From CAISIP01 sp031383745 (lineage in GTDB: Bacteria > Pseudomonadota > Gammaproteobacteria > Burkholderiales > Burkholderiaceae_C): 13,649 nucleotides of DNA. The stretch lies in NCBI GenBank assembly GCA_031383745.1, contig JANMZX010000201.1:1-13649 (forward strand), read 5' to 3'. Made by a program: the position numbers and the translations under genes. Of this stretch, positions 1 through 7,512 are shown piece after piece (the first letter of the stretch is position 1; every line of letters begins with the position of its first letter). A model generated the notes under the pieces. The model had not been told where the DNA came from. It made no database searches and saw only the letters and a program-made list of their open reading frames with translations.

Positions 1-1296
1 GGCGCGGTCGTCTGCGCTGCCGGCATCGGCCCGGGAGAGCGGGCGCGTATCGGCGCGGATCAGCCAGGTGCCCAGTTCCAGCGCCCAGCGCAGGTCGTTG
101 TCGGACAGCGCCTGCCGCGCCTGCGCCCGCACCGCGTCGGCACCGCCGAAACCGGCCACCAGGCGCTGCGCCCGCTCCACCGGCGGCAGCGGGAACAGAG
201 CGGCCTCGTCGCCGTCGAACCAGCCGCGCAACCCGTTGTGGATCTGGCGCACATGGTGCTCCACCACACCGTAGTACTGGGTCGTCAGGTAGCTGCCGGC
301 AAACACCGCGGGCAGCGTGATCGATGCGCACATCTCGCCCAGCGTCAGCCCCTGGTTGATGCCGCGCACGGTCTGGTCCCACAGGAACTGGATCGAATCG
401 CGGTACAGCGTGACAGCCTGCGCGATCGGCTCACGCCCGCTGATCGGCGGCCCGTGCGCACCGAGCAGATAGTCGGACTGCAGGCCGTGGATGTGGTCCA
501 GCCCGGTGAGCAGGACGCGCGGATCGCGGTACTCCTCGCCCCGGATCGGGAACACGTTGAACAGCGTGGGCCAGACCATGTTGTTGATGCACACGCCGAG
601 CTCCGGGAACCAGATCGTGATCGAGTCGTCGCAGTCCGAGGGAGCAGGTGTCATCACCACCTGGAGCCCGGCAATGGTGGCCTCGGTGGGGGTGTCGAAG
701 ATGTGGGTCGGCGGCAGGAAGCCGGGGGTGTAGGGCGCATGGTCCGGCCGGCGGTAGGCCTGGCCCAGCCCGGTGCCGACCTGCCCGTCCGGGCCTTGCG
801 TCGGTAGCAGGATGCCGAACTGGTGCGCCATGCCGCGGGCGGCCGCGCCGCTGACTTCGGTGCTCATGCGCGCGCGGTTGGCGACGATGCGGCTATGGCC
901 CCAGATGGGCAGGTCGCCGCCATCCGGCAGGCTGGCAAATGGCAACACGGCCCGGGTGCCGGACACATAATGGAAATGGGTGTAGATCACCGCGACGACG
1001 GGCAGCGCAGTGTGCTCGCGCACCGCCGCCAGCGCATGGTGCATCTCCTCGATGCATTCCCCGGTATCGATGGCGATCAGGCCCGCCGGGCCCTCGACGA
1101 AGGTCTGGTTCGACAGGCCGTTGCCGACCAGGCACCAGACGCCGGGCCGCGGTGACCACAACCTGCGCTCGAAACGCGCGTTGTGGCGGATGGCGTCGTG
1201 GTGCGCGCGCTGGCCCAGCTGGTCCGTCGCGGTGACCGACGGGTCGCGACTGAAGGCAGGGGGGTAGTCGCTGGGGGTGTCTGCAGAGGTCGTCAT
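1..1296 (-). CDS. Alkylsulfatase-like MBL-fold protein, C-terminus cut by window edge
   Basis: The visible 432 residues match the layout of SdsA1/BDS1-type alkylsulfatases, which release sulfate from alkyl sulfate esters. An MBL-fold domain occupies about residues 50-285. An alkylsulfatase dimerisation region follows at about 290-430, with DQTVRGINQGLTLGEM at 307-322, YYGVVEHHV at 341-349 and GWFDGDEAALFPLPP at 358-372. The family's C-terminal SCP2-like domain would lie beyond the left edge. The metal motif is odd: the usual THxHxDH reads THFHYVSG (106-113), so the Asp and third His are Val111 and Ser112. The usual Glu-containing CxAEN segment reads CINNM (236-240). His281 in GAHGPP probably matches a retained metal ligand. 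The classical two-zinc centre is therefore unlikely to be intact, and sulfatase activity is doubtful. The ATG at 1296 gives a family-like N-terminus but has no clear ribosome binding site. It lies 63 bases after the epoxide hydrolase, probably in one operon. Confidence 0.8.
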   Translation of the reverse strand, partial: MTTSADTPSDYPPAFSRDPSVTATDQLGQRAHHDAIRHNARFERRLWSPRPGVWCLVGNGLSNQTFVEGPAGLIAIDTGECIEEMHHALAAVREHTALPVVAVIYTHFHYVSGTRAVLPFASLPDGGDLPIWGHSRIVANRARMSTEVSGAAARGMAHQFGILLPTQGPDGQVGTGLGQAYRRPDHAPYTPGFLPPTHIFDTPTEATIAGLQVVMTPAPSDCDDSITIWFPELGVCINNMVWPTLFNVFPIRGEEYRDPRVLLTGLDHIHGLQSDYLLGAHGPPISGREPIAQAVTLYRDSIQFLWDQTVRGINQGLTLGEMCASITLPAVFAGSYLTTQYYGVVEHHVRQIHNGLRGWFDGDEAALFPLPPVERAQRLVAGFGGADAVRAQARQALSDNDLRWALELGTWLIRADTRPLSRADAGSADDRA

Positions 1297-1325
1297 GTGG
1301 GCCGCGCCTGGGTTGAACGGGAAGG

Positions 1326-1344
1326 GCGGCCGGGCACCGGCCGC
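1326..1344 (-). terminator. GC hairpin between epoxide hydrolase and sulfatase-like gene
   Basis: A perfect 8-bp inverted repeat, GCGGCCGG and CCGGCCGC, encloses a 3-base loop. It begins 15 bases downstream of the epoxide hydrolase stop on the minus strand. No U-tract follows, only a pyrimidine-rich CCTTCCC. It may be an attenuator or an mRNA-stabilising hairpin between two operon genes rather than a full intrinsic terminator. Confidence 0.35.
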
Positions 1345-1359
1345 ATGGTGCGGGAGACC

Positions 1360-2499
1360 TTACCGCAGTGTCCGGAAAAACGCCCGCACGTCCGCGACAA
1401 ACAGCTCCGGCTGCTCGAACGCGGCAAAGTGCCCGCCTCGCGGCATCTCCGTCCAGTGCCGGATGTTCCGGAACCGCGGTTCCATCCAACTGCGCACCGG
1501 GGTCACGATCTCCTTGGGAAACACCGCCACGCCGGTCGGCACATCGACGTTCAGCGCTTTTGCGCCCTTGCCGAAGCTCTCCCAGTACAGGCGCGCCGAC
1601 GACGCAGCCGACGCCGTCACCCAGTACAGCATCAGGTTGTCGAGCAGTTCGTCGCGGGTGAAGATGTTCTCGGGGTGGCCGTCGCAGTCGGTCCAGGCCC
1701 AGAACTTCTCCAGGATCCAGGCCGTCTGCCCGGCCGGCGAGTCGGTCAGGCCGTAGGCCAGGGTCTGCGGGCGCGTGGCCTGCTGCGTCGAATAACCGGA
1801 ATCCCACTTGCGGTAGTGGTCCAGGCCCTGGATCGCCCGTTGCTCCTCGGGCGTGGGTTCGCCCACCACGCGCGGCGCGGTGTTCATTGCCAGCGTGACG
1901 TGGATGCCCGCGCAGTGGTCCGGGTCGAGCGCACCGATGTTCGCCGTCACGGCCGATCCCCAGTCGCCGCCCTGGGCGCCGTAACCTGCGTAACCGAGGC
2001 GGGCCATGAGCGCGATGAAGCTGCGGGCGATGCGCTCCACGCCCCAACCGGTGGTGGCGGGTTTGCCCGAGAATCCGAAGCCCGGCAGCGAGGGGCACAC
2101 CACGTGGAACGCATCTGCAGCATCGCCGCCAAAACGCGTAGGATCGGCCAGCGGCTCGATCACCTTGTGGAATTCCACCACCGAGCCGGGCCAGCCATGG
2201 GTGATGAGCAGCGGCATCGCGTCGGCATGGGGCGAACGCACGTGCAGGAAGTGCACATCGAGCCCGTCGAGCAGGGAGGTGAACTGGGCGAAACGGTTCA
2301 GGGCGGCCTCGCGCGCGCGCCAGTCATACCCATGCGCCCAGTAGCGGCAGATGTCCTGCACCCATGCCAGCGGGGCGCCCTGGCTCCAGTCACCGACAGG
2401 CTCGGCTTCGGGCCAGCGGGTATTGCGCAGGCGCGCCTGCAGGTCTTCGAGCACATCGTCAGCGACGGCGATGCGAAAAGGCCGGATGTCGGTATTCAT
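1360..2499 (-). CDS. Microsomal-type epoxide hydrolase (alpha/beta hydrolase)
   Basis: This 379-residue protein probably hydrolyses an epoxide to a vicinal diol. An N-terminal EHN-type lid domain (about 1-95, starting IRPFRIAVADDVLEDLQARL) precedes an alpha/beta hydrolase core. HGWPGS at 101-106 is the oxyanion HGxP motif. GGDWGS at 177-182 places the nucleophile at Asp179. FPKE at 327-330 gives the probable charge-relay Glu330, and GGHFAAFEQP gives the catalytic His357. Length and motif order fit the microsomal epoxide hydrolase family; a juvenile-hormone-type label would also come up in searches. No signal peptide or membrane anchor is seen, so it is probably cytoplasmic. The start at 2499 is chosen because GAGGAG lies about 6 bases upstream; an in-frame ATG further upstream lacks such a site. 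It sits 131 bases after the alcohol dehydrogenase and 63 before the sulfatase-like gene. The natural substrate cannot be read from the sequence. Confidence 0.9.
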   Translation of the reverse strand: MNTDIRPFRIAVADDVLEDLQARLRNTRWPEAEPVGDWSQGAPLAWVQDICRYWAHGYDWRAREAALNRFAQFTSLLDGLDVHFLHVRSPHADAMPLLITHGWPGSVVEFHKVIEPLADPTRFGGDAADAFHVVCPSLPGFGFSGKPATTGWGVERIARSFIALMARLGYAGYGAQGGDWGSAVTANIGALDPDHCAGIHVTLAMNTAPRVVGEPTPEEQRAIQGLDHYRKWDSGYSTQQATRPQTLAYGLTDSPAGQTAWILEKFWAWTDCDGHPENIFTRDELLDNLMLYWVTASAASSARLYWESFGKGAKALNVDVPTGVAVFPKEIVTPVRSWMEPRFRNIRHWTEMPRGGHFAAFEQPELFVADVRAFFRTLR

Positions 2500-2630
2500 G
2501 GCTGGCTCCTCGTCGGGTTCCCGGTCGGCAGCTATTGTGATGCCCGGCATACGCCGCGGGATGGCCTGCGCCGTGCCGACGGGTAGCGTCCGCGGGCGCG
2601 GCTGCGTTTGCGCCGCTGCCGGCCGGCACC

Positions 2631-3938
2631 TTACCTGCGGCCCGGCGGCTTCCTGGGGGGCCGCGCCGGAGGCGCCGGTGTGCGTGGCGTGCGTGGCGTG
2701 CGTTGGCGCGCAGCGGCCGGTGGCAACACCGCGCGCAGCAGCGCCTCGCAGTCGGCCTGGGTCATGCGCCGCGGCACAGGGTAGTTGGCATCCGCCTCCC
2801 AGCAGGCGGCGCGGGCGAGGGCCGGGATGTCCCGCGCGCGCAGGGCGGCGAGATGGCGCGGGATGCCCAGCGCGGCATTCATGGCGTCGACCGAATCGAG
2901 GAAGCGGCCGGCCAGCTGTTCCTCGCTGGCGCCGTCCATCCCGACCCCGGCGCGCCGTGCCAGCATGGCCAGGCGCGCGCGGCTGGCCATGGCGCAAAAG
3001 CGCAGCACGCCGGGCAGCATGATGGCGTTGGCCAGGCCGTGCGGCGTGTGGTAGCGCCCGCCCAGCTGGTGCGCGATCGCATGCACGTTGCCGACATTGG
3101 CGCGGGTGAAGGCCAGCCCGGCATAACAGGCCGCCAGCGCCATCTGTTCGCGCGCCTGCAGGTTGGCGCCGTCGCGGCAGGCCAGGGGCAGGTACTGGTA
3201 GACCATGCCCACGGCGGCCAGCGCCATGCGGTCGGTGTAGGGCGTCGACCAGCCGCCCAGGTAGGCCTCGACGGCGTGGGTGAGTGCGTCCATGCCGGTG
3301 GCCGCGGTGATGTCCGCTGGCAGCCCTGTCATCAGGCAGGGATCGAGCGCGGCCATGTCGGGCACGATGCGGGTGTCGGCAATCACCAGCTTCACGCCGT
3401 GCTCCGGGTCCGAGACCACGGCGGCCACGGTCACCTCGGAGCCGGTGCCGGCCGTGGTGGGCACCGCATACAGTGGCACCGGCCCGTGCAGGCCCTTGAA
3501 GTAGCCGACCAGGTCGCGCGGATGCTTGCCGTTGGCGGCGGCCAGCCCGATCACCTTGGCCGCGTCCATCACCGAACCGCCGCCAAATGCCACGATCGCG
3601 TCGCAGTTTTCCTTGTTGAACTGCGCGATGCCCTTTTCGACGGCGTCGATCGGGGTGTCCGGCGTGATGGCGTCGAACAGCACGAACGGCGTGCCGCTCG
3701 CAGCCAGCGCCTCGGTCAGCGGTGCCATCAGGCCCAACCGGGTGACCACCGCATCGCTCACCAGCAGCAGCTTGCGGTGGCCGAACGCGCCGATCGCCTG
3801 GCCCAGGCGGGCGCTGGACCCCGGCCCGACCATCAGCAGCGGCTGCGGGATCGGCACCACCCGGGTGACCAGCCCCGCCGCCTGCTTGAGCGCGGGCAGA
3901 CCAAATGAGCGTGCCATGTCGCCGATCAAGTTTTCCAT
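2631..3938 (-). CDS. Iron-containing (group III) alcohol dehydrogenase
   Basis: This 435-residue Fe-ADH interconverts an alcohol and an aldehyde or ketone with NAD(P). The N-terminal nucleotide-binding domain carries FGGGSVMDAAK (118-128) and TTAGTGSEVT (161-170). The metal-binding domain has GMDALTHAVEAYLG (215-228), giving ligands Asp217 and His221. HAIAHQLGG and TPHG give His286 and His300, the same 14-residue spacing as in E. coli FucO, and His290 matches the catalytic histidine. The start at 3938 is preceded by TTGGAG nine bases upstream. The last about 25 residues form an Arg/Pro-rich tail with RTP three times (413-421), encoded by a 9-bp tandem repeat; this is unusual for the family. 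It is the first gene of the minus-strand ADH/epoxide hydrolase/sulfatase-like group and is divergent from the AAR-like reductase across 49 bases, which suggests it handles a related aldehyde or alcohol. The substrate is not determined. Confidence 0.92.
   Translation of the reverse strand: MENLIGDMARSFGLPALKQAAGLVTRVVPIPQPLLMVGPGSSARLGQAIGAFGHRKLLLVSDAVVTRLGLMAPLTEALAASGTPFVLFDAITPDTPIDAVEKGIAQFNKENCDAIVAFGGGSVMDAAKVIGLAAANGKHPRDLVGYFKGLHGPVPLYAVPTTAGTGSEVTVAAVVSDPEHGVKLVIADTRIVPDMAALDPCLMTGLPADITAATGMDALTHAVEAYLGGWSTPYTDRMALAAVGMVYQYLPLACRDGANLQAREQMALAACYAGLAFTRANVGNVHAIAHQLGGRYHTPHGLANAIMLPGVLRFCAMASRARLAMLARRAGVGMDGASEEQLAGRFLDSVDAMNAALGIPRHLAALRARDIPALARAACWEADANYPVPRRMTQADCEALLRAVLPPAAARQRTPRTPRTPAPPARPPRKPPGRR
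2681..2708. repeat. 9-bp tandem repeat in the ADH C-terminal tail
   Basis: Two exact copies of TGCGTGGCG are followed by a third with one inserted T (TGCGTTGGCG). On the minus strand this encodes the Arg-Thr-Pro repeats of the alcohol dehydrogenase tail. Such a repeat can expand or contract in whole codons by slippage without breaking the frame. Confidence 0.75.
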
Positions 3939-3939
3939 C

Positions 3940-3968
3940 GCGATTTGCTCCAAGATATGCAATATCGC
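3940..3968. promoter_or_regulatory. Inverted repeat in the 49-bp divergent promoter region
   Basis: The gap between the divergent alcohol dehydrogenase and AAR-like starts is only 49 bases and is clearly more AT-rich than its surroundings. Nested symmetry is seen: outer arms GCGATTTGC and GCAATATCGC (one base of asymmetry) and an inner GATAT-GCA-ATATC at 3954-3966. It could be an operator shared by both genes. In the dehydrogenase mRNA it could also fold over the GGAG ribosome binding site. No convincing -35/-10 pair was found in either direction, so promoters may reach into the coding regions. The role is inferred from symmetry and position only. Confidence 0.4.
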
Positions 3969-3987
3969 AGTCTGCACCCACACCCTC

Positions 3988-6180
3988 ATGAAAAACGTGA
4001 TCAGCATCAGTCTGGGCTCAACCAGCCTGGATTTCGACATCCGCGCCCGTTTCCTGGGTCAGGACATGCGCCTGCGCCGCCTGGGCGCCGACGGCAACGT
4101 CGCCCGGGCGCTGAAGCTGGTGCGCCAGTGGGACGGGCGGGCCGACGCGATCGGGATCGGGCTGGCGCGCGACAGCCACCACCTCGGCGCGCCGCGCGCA
4201 GTTGGTGCGCAAGGCGAACGGCTGCAGCGCGGTGCCACACGCACACCGACGACCACCGGCGCGCGGCTGGGGGAGATCCTGCTGGAATGGGCGGTGCGCC
4301 ACGCCCAGAGCGAGCTGGGCCACTACTTCGACAACGCGCGGGTGCTGTTCTTCTCCGGCATGGCGAACCACAAGCTGGCGATGTCGCTGGCCGAATACAG
4401 CGAGAACCTGCGCTTCGCCGATCCGCTGCTGCAGCTCGGCGTGCCCAAGCTGCTCGGTTCGCTGGATGCGCTGGGCCTGTACGCGAGCGGCGCGCACTAT
4501 GTGTCGGAGTGGGCGCCGCCGCAGGTGGTGCCCGATGTGCTGCTGCGGCAATGGACGCATTTCATCCTGCGCAAGGCCATGCAGAAGGCCACGGTGCTGG
4601 TGGCCCCGGTGCACGAGCTCGACGCCTTCGGGATCGAGGAGCTGGCCGGCAAGACCATCGTCACCTCCACGGTCAACGACGAACGCCTGGCCCGGTTCAG
4701 GGACAAGGGCGTGCACATGGTGCTCGACGGATCGCCCGAGGTCGAAGGCCATGTGATCGGGCCGGAACTGCTCGACGCCATGGTGCTCGCGGCCACCGGC
4801 AAGGCCGGCGAGGCCCTGCTCGAGGACGACTACCTCGCCATCATCACCGAGTCGGGGTGCAAGCCGCGCATCCTCTACCCGAATGGATTCAAGCGCGTCA
4901 ACCGCTTCGCGTTCGTGATCCATCCCTTGTCGCAGGAATACTTCAAGGTGGTCAAGCCGATCGAGCTGCTGTCGCGTGTGTCGCCGCCGCTGCTGATGGA
5001 TTCGCTCGAAAAGGCGATGGCCTATGCGCCGCCCTTCGTGTATTCCCGGGTCGACGGCATCCGCTCGCCGACCGGCGTCGAGGCGCAGGGCTGGCTGATC
5101 TCGGTCGGCGGAACGCCGCGCGAGATCATGCGCCACGGCCCGGAGTTCACCTACCGCCGCCTGCTCGACGCCGCGCAGATGGCCAAACGCCTGGGCGCGC
5201 AGATCATGGGGCTGGGTGCCTTTACCAAGGTGGTCGGGGACGCCGGCGTGACCGTGGCGCGCCGCGCCCCGCTGCCGATCACCACCGGCAACAGCTACAG
5301 CGCCTCGGGTGCCTTGTGGGCAGCGCACGATGCGGTGCTGCGCCTGCGCCTGCTGCCGCCGCCCAGGGGCAAGGAGCGGTTGGCGTTCAAGGCCATGGTG
5401 GTGGGTGCGACCGGCGCCATCGGCGCGGCCTGTGCGCGGCTGCTGGTGCGCGCCGCGGAGCAGGTCACGCTGGTGTCGCCCGAAACCGCCAAGCTGCTGG
5501 CGCTCAAGGAATCGATCCTGCGCGAGACGCCCGATGCCCGGGTGGTGTTGTCTGCCAGCGCCGACACGCATATCGGGGCGATGGACATGGTGGTCACCGC
5601 CACCTCCGGCGCGGGCAAGAAAGTGCTCGACATCATGAAGGTGAAGCCCGGCTGTGTGATCACCGACGTGGCGCGGCCGCTCGACCTGCCGCCCTCCGAG
5701 GTGGCCAAGCGCCCGGACGTGCTGGTGATCGAGTCGGGCGAGATCCTGCTGCCCGGCGACGTGCAGATGAAGAACATCGGCCTGCCCAAGAACGTGGCCT
5801 ATGCCTGCCTGGCCGAGACCATCGTGCTGGCGCTGGAGGGGCGCTTCGAGAGTTTCACCGTGGGGCGCGCGATCGAATGGGGCAAGGTGCGCGAGATCTA
5901 CCAGCTCGGGCTGAAACACGGCATGCGACTGGCGGCGATCTCGGGCGTCAACGGCGTGTTCACCGATGCCGACATCGAGCGCGTGCGCGAACTGGCGCTG
6001 GCAGCGCGTGCGCGCCAGGCGCGGCCGCGGCGCAGCACTGTGAAGCGCTCTGCGGCGGCCAAGCCGGCCGCTGCAGCGCCCAAGCCCAAGCGAGCACCCC
6101 AGCGGGCGCCTGCAGGGGCGGCTCCTGCCAGGCCTGCGCGCAAGCGGCCGGTGCGAGCCGTCGCGCCGGTGCCGGCCTGA
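3988..6180 (+). CDS. Two-domain dehydrogenase: quinate-DH-like N-half, acyl-ACP reductase (AAR)-like C-half
   Basis: This 730-residue protein has three parts. The N-terminal part (about 1-300, opening VISISLGSTSLD, with LGADGNVARAL at 32-42) resembles small stand-alone proteins annotated as quinate 5-dehydrogenase. The part at about 365-655 resembles cyanobacterial fatty acyl-ACP reductase. It has LGAQIMGLGAFTKVVGDAG (402-420), ITTGNSYSASG (431-441), a Rossmann VVGATGAIGAAC (471-482), and VKPGCVITD, whose Cys556 aligns with the thioester-forming cysteine of AAR (KQPCVLIDGG). CLAETIVLALEGRFESFTVGR (607-627) also matches the AAR C-terminus. AAR enzymes reduce acyl thioesters to aldehydes. The last about 60 residues are a basic Ala/Pro/Lys/Arg tail like those of histone-H1-like or PhaF-type proteins. 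The ATG at 3988 gives the expected N-terminus but has no Shine-Dalgarno sequence. The gene is divergent from the Fe-ADH, a possible partner acting on the aldehyde. Substrate and activity are inferred. Confidence 0.75.
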   Translation: MKNVISISLGSTSLDFDIRARFLGQDMRLRRLGADGNVARALKLVRQWDGRADAIGIGLARDSHHLGAPRAVGAQGERLQRGATRTPTTTGARLGEILLEWAVRHAQSELGHYFDNARVLFFSGMANHKLAMSLAEYSENLRFADPLLQLGVPKLLGSLDALGLYASGAHYVSEWAPPQVVPDVLLRQWTHFILRKAMQKATVLVAPVHELDAFGIEELAGKTIVTSTVNDERLARFRDKGVHMVLDGSPEVEGHVIGPELLDAMVLAATGKAGEALLEDDYLAIITESGCKPRILYPNGFKRVNRFAFVIHPLSQEYFKVVKPIELLSRVSPPLLMDSLEKAMAYAPPFVYSRVDGIRSPTGVEAQGWLISVGGTPREIMRHGPEFTYRRLLDAAQMAKRLGAQIMGLGAFTKVVGDAGVTVARRAPLPITTGNSYSASGALWAAHDAVLRLRLLPPPRGKERLAFKAMVVGATGAIGAACARLLVRAAEQVTLVSPETAKLLALKESILRETPDARVVLSASADTHIGAMDMVVTATSGAGKKVLDIMKVKPGCVITDVARPLDLPPSEVAKRPDVLVIESGEILLPGDVQMKNIGLPKNVAYACLAETIVLALEGRFESFTVGRAIEWGKVREIYQLGLKHGMRLAAISGVNGVFTDADIERVRELALAARARQARPRRSTVKRSAAAKPAAAAPKPKRAPQRAPAGAAPARPARKRPVRAVAPVPA

Positions 6181-6208
6181 TCCGGGCGCACGGCGGTTTC
6201 ACGGGGGA

Positions 6209-6223
6209 CCGGCGCTGCGCCGG
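6209..6223 (+). terminator. GC palindrome downstream of the AAR-like gene
   Basis: The perfect inverted repeat CCGGCGC-T-GCGCCGG starts 28 bases after the AAR-like stop codon. No T-tract follows, so if it ends transcription it would need help from Rho or act as a 3'-end stabiliser. The rest of the 163-base gap to the aldo/keto reductase holds a weaker repeat, CCTGCG at 6251-6256 and CGCAGG at 6268-6273, and no recognisable promoter. Confidence 0.35.
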
Positions 6224-6343
6224 CGTGGTCGATCCAAGGCGGCCGCAACCCCTGCGCGGCACGTGGTCGCAGGCACTGCACAGCGGTCGCGGGCCGAGCC
6301 TGCGCCTACACTGCGGAGCTCGCAGCCACCCACCCCAACCCCC

Positions 6344-7405
6344 ATGCACCACGTCCAACTCGGCCACAGCGATCTGCATGTCACGCCCATCTGCCTGGGC
6401 ACGATGACCTTCGGCGAACAGGTCGACGAGGCCACGTCCCACACCATCCTCGCGCGCGCCACGGAGCGCGGGATCAACTTCCTCGACACCGCGGAGATGT
6501 ACTCGGTGCCGACCCGCGCCGAGACTTTCGGCACCACGGAAGCCATCCTCGGCAACTGGTTCGCCCGCACGCCCGGCGCACGCCACAAGCTGGTGCTGGC
6601 GACCAAGGTGGCCGGGCCGTCGCGCGGCATGCCCTGGGTGCGTGCTGGCGCCGGCATGACGCCGCAGGACATCGTCGCCTCGTGCGAGGGCTCGCTCAGG
6701 CGGCTGCAGACCGATGTCATCGACCTCTACCAGATCCACTGGCCCGAGCGTCATGTTCCATCGTTCGGCACGCTCTATTACGACCCGGCCAAGGAGCGGA
6801 CGCAGACCAGCATCCATGAGCAGCTCGAGGCGCTCGGCGCCCTGGTCCGCGCCGGCAAGGTGCGTTACATCGGACTGTCGAACGAGTCACCCTACGGCGT
6901 GCACGAGTTCGTGCGCATGGCCGAACAGCACGCCCTGCCGCGGGTGGCGTCGGTGCAGAACACCTATTGCCTGCTCAACCGCGCGGTCGACAACGGACTG
7001 GATGAGACCATGCACCGGCTGGGTGTGTCGCTGTTGGCGTATTCGCCGCTTGGCGTAGGCTTGCTCAGCGGCAAATACGACGCCAGCGGCACGGTAGGCC
7101 CGGACGCCCCCGCCCAGGCCCGCATCACCCGCTACGAGTCGGTGCGCAAGCAGCGCTGGGGCCGGCCTGAATCATTGGCAGCGGCACGCCGCTACAACGC
7201 GCTGGCACGTGCGCACGGGCTGACACCCACCCAGATGGCGCTGGCGTTCTGCTACACCAACTGGCGCGTGGCCAGCACCATCATCGGCGTGACCTCGCCC
7301 GCACACCTGGACGAGAATCTGGATGCTTGGGGCACCACGCTGTCGCCCGAGGTGCTGGCCGGCATCGACGCGATCCGCTGGGAGCTGCGCGACCCGGCGA
7401 CCTGA
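6344..7405 (+). CDS. Aldo/keto reductase, Tas type
   Basis: This 353-residue NADPH-dependent aldo/keto reductase has a TIM-barrel layout. It begins with the characteristic LGHSDLHVTPICLGTMTFGE (6-25). The catalytic tetrad is readable: Asp48 in FLDTAEMY, Tyr53, Lys88 in LATKV, and His132 in LYQIHWPER. The C-terminal part has SLLAYSPLG, a conserved barrel motif, and TSPAHLDENLDAW, typical of the cofactor-binding end. Length and the MTFGEQ motif match the E. coli Tas group. The ATG at 6344 puts the protein start where family members begin, but the bases before it are C-rich with no Shine-Dalgarno sequence; an in-frame GTG at 6263 would add 27 residues unlike the family. It has its own spacing on both sides, converges on purU, and has no evident tie to the neighbouring pathways. 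The substrate is unknown. Confidence 0.92.
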   Translation: MHHVQLGHSDLHVTPICLGTMTFGEQVDEATSHTILARATERGINFLDTAEMYSVPTRAETFGTTEAILGNWFARTPGARHKLVLATKVAGPSRGMPWVRAGAGMTPQDIVASCEGSLRRLQTDVIDLYQIHWPERHVPSFGTLYYDPAKERTQTSIHEQLEALGALVRAGKVRYIGLSNESPYGVHEFVRMAEQHALPRVASVQNTYCLLNRAVDNGLDETMHRLGVSLLAYSPLGVGLLSGKYDASGTVGPDAPAQARITRYESVRKQRWGRPESLAAARRYNALARAHGLTPTQMALAFCYTNWRVASTIIGVTSPAHLDENLDAWGTTLSPEVLAGIDAIRWELRDPAT

Positions 7406-7441
7406 GGCGCGCGGCGGGCGATGCGTCCCCGAACTGGCGCA

Positions 7442-7492
7442 CCGGGCTGCCGGGCAAGGCCGCACTGCAGCGCACAGCACCGCGGCAGCCGG
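7442..7492. terminator. Candidate bidirectional hairpin between convergent genes
   Basis: CCGGGCTGCCG (7442-7452) pairs with CGGCAGCCGG (7483-7492) with one bulged G, across a 30-base loop. It lies in the 107-base gap between the convergent aldo/keto reductase and purU, where a shared transcription end is expected. There is no T-run on either side, so the call is weak. Confidence 0.3.
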
Positions 7493-7512
7493 ACAACCGT
7501 CCTGCCCGTGCC

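Noticed and set aside
1183..2586. 467-codon plus-strand open frame over the epoxide hydrolase
   Set aside because: Antisense to a gene with an intact catalytic triad and a good ribosome binding site; its composition is that of a shadow frame.
2500..3938. Reading the epoxide hydrolase as an 873-residue fusion with upstream sequence
   Set aside because: The extra N-terminal part is an out-of-frame shadow of the alcohol dehydrogenase; GAGGAG before 2499 fixes the true start.
4018..5919. Long minus-strand open frame (633 codons) opposite the AAR-like gene
   Set aside because: Its product is rich in His, Arg, Gln and Gly with no motif, as expected for an antisense frame of GC-rich coding DNA; the plus-strand protein has clear family motifs.
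3945..6407. 820-codon plus-strand open frame overlapping the AAR-like gene
   Set aside because: It is the +1-type shadow of the same gene, with Ala/Arg/Gly-rich composition and no recognisable domain.
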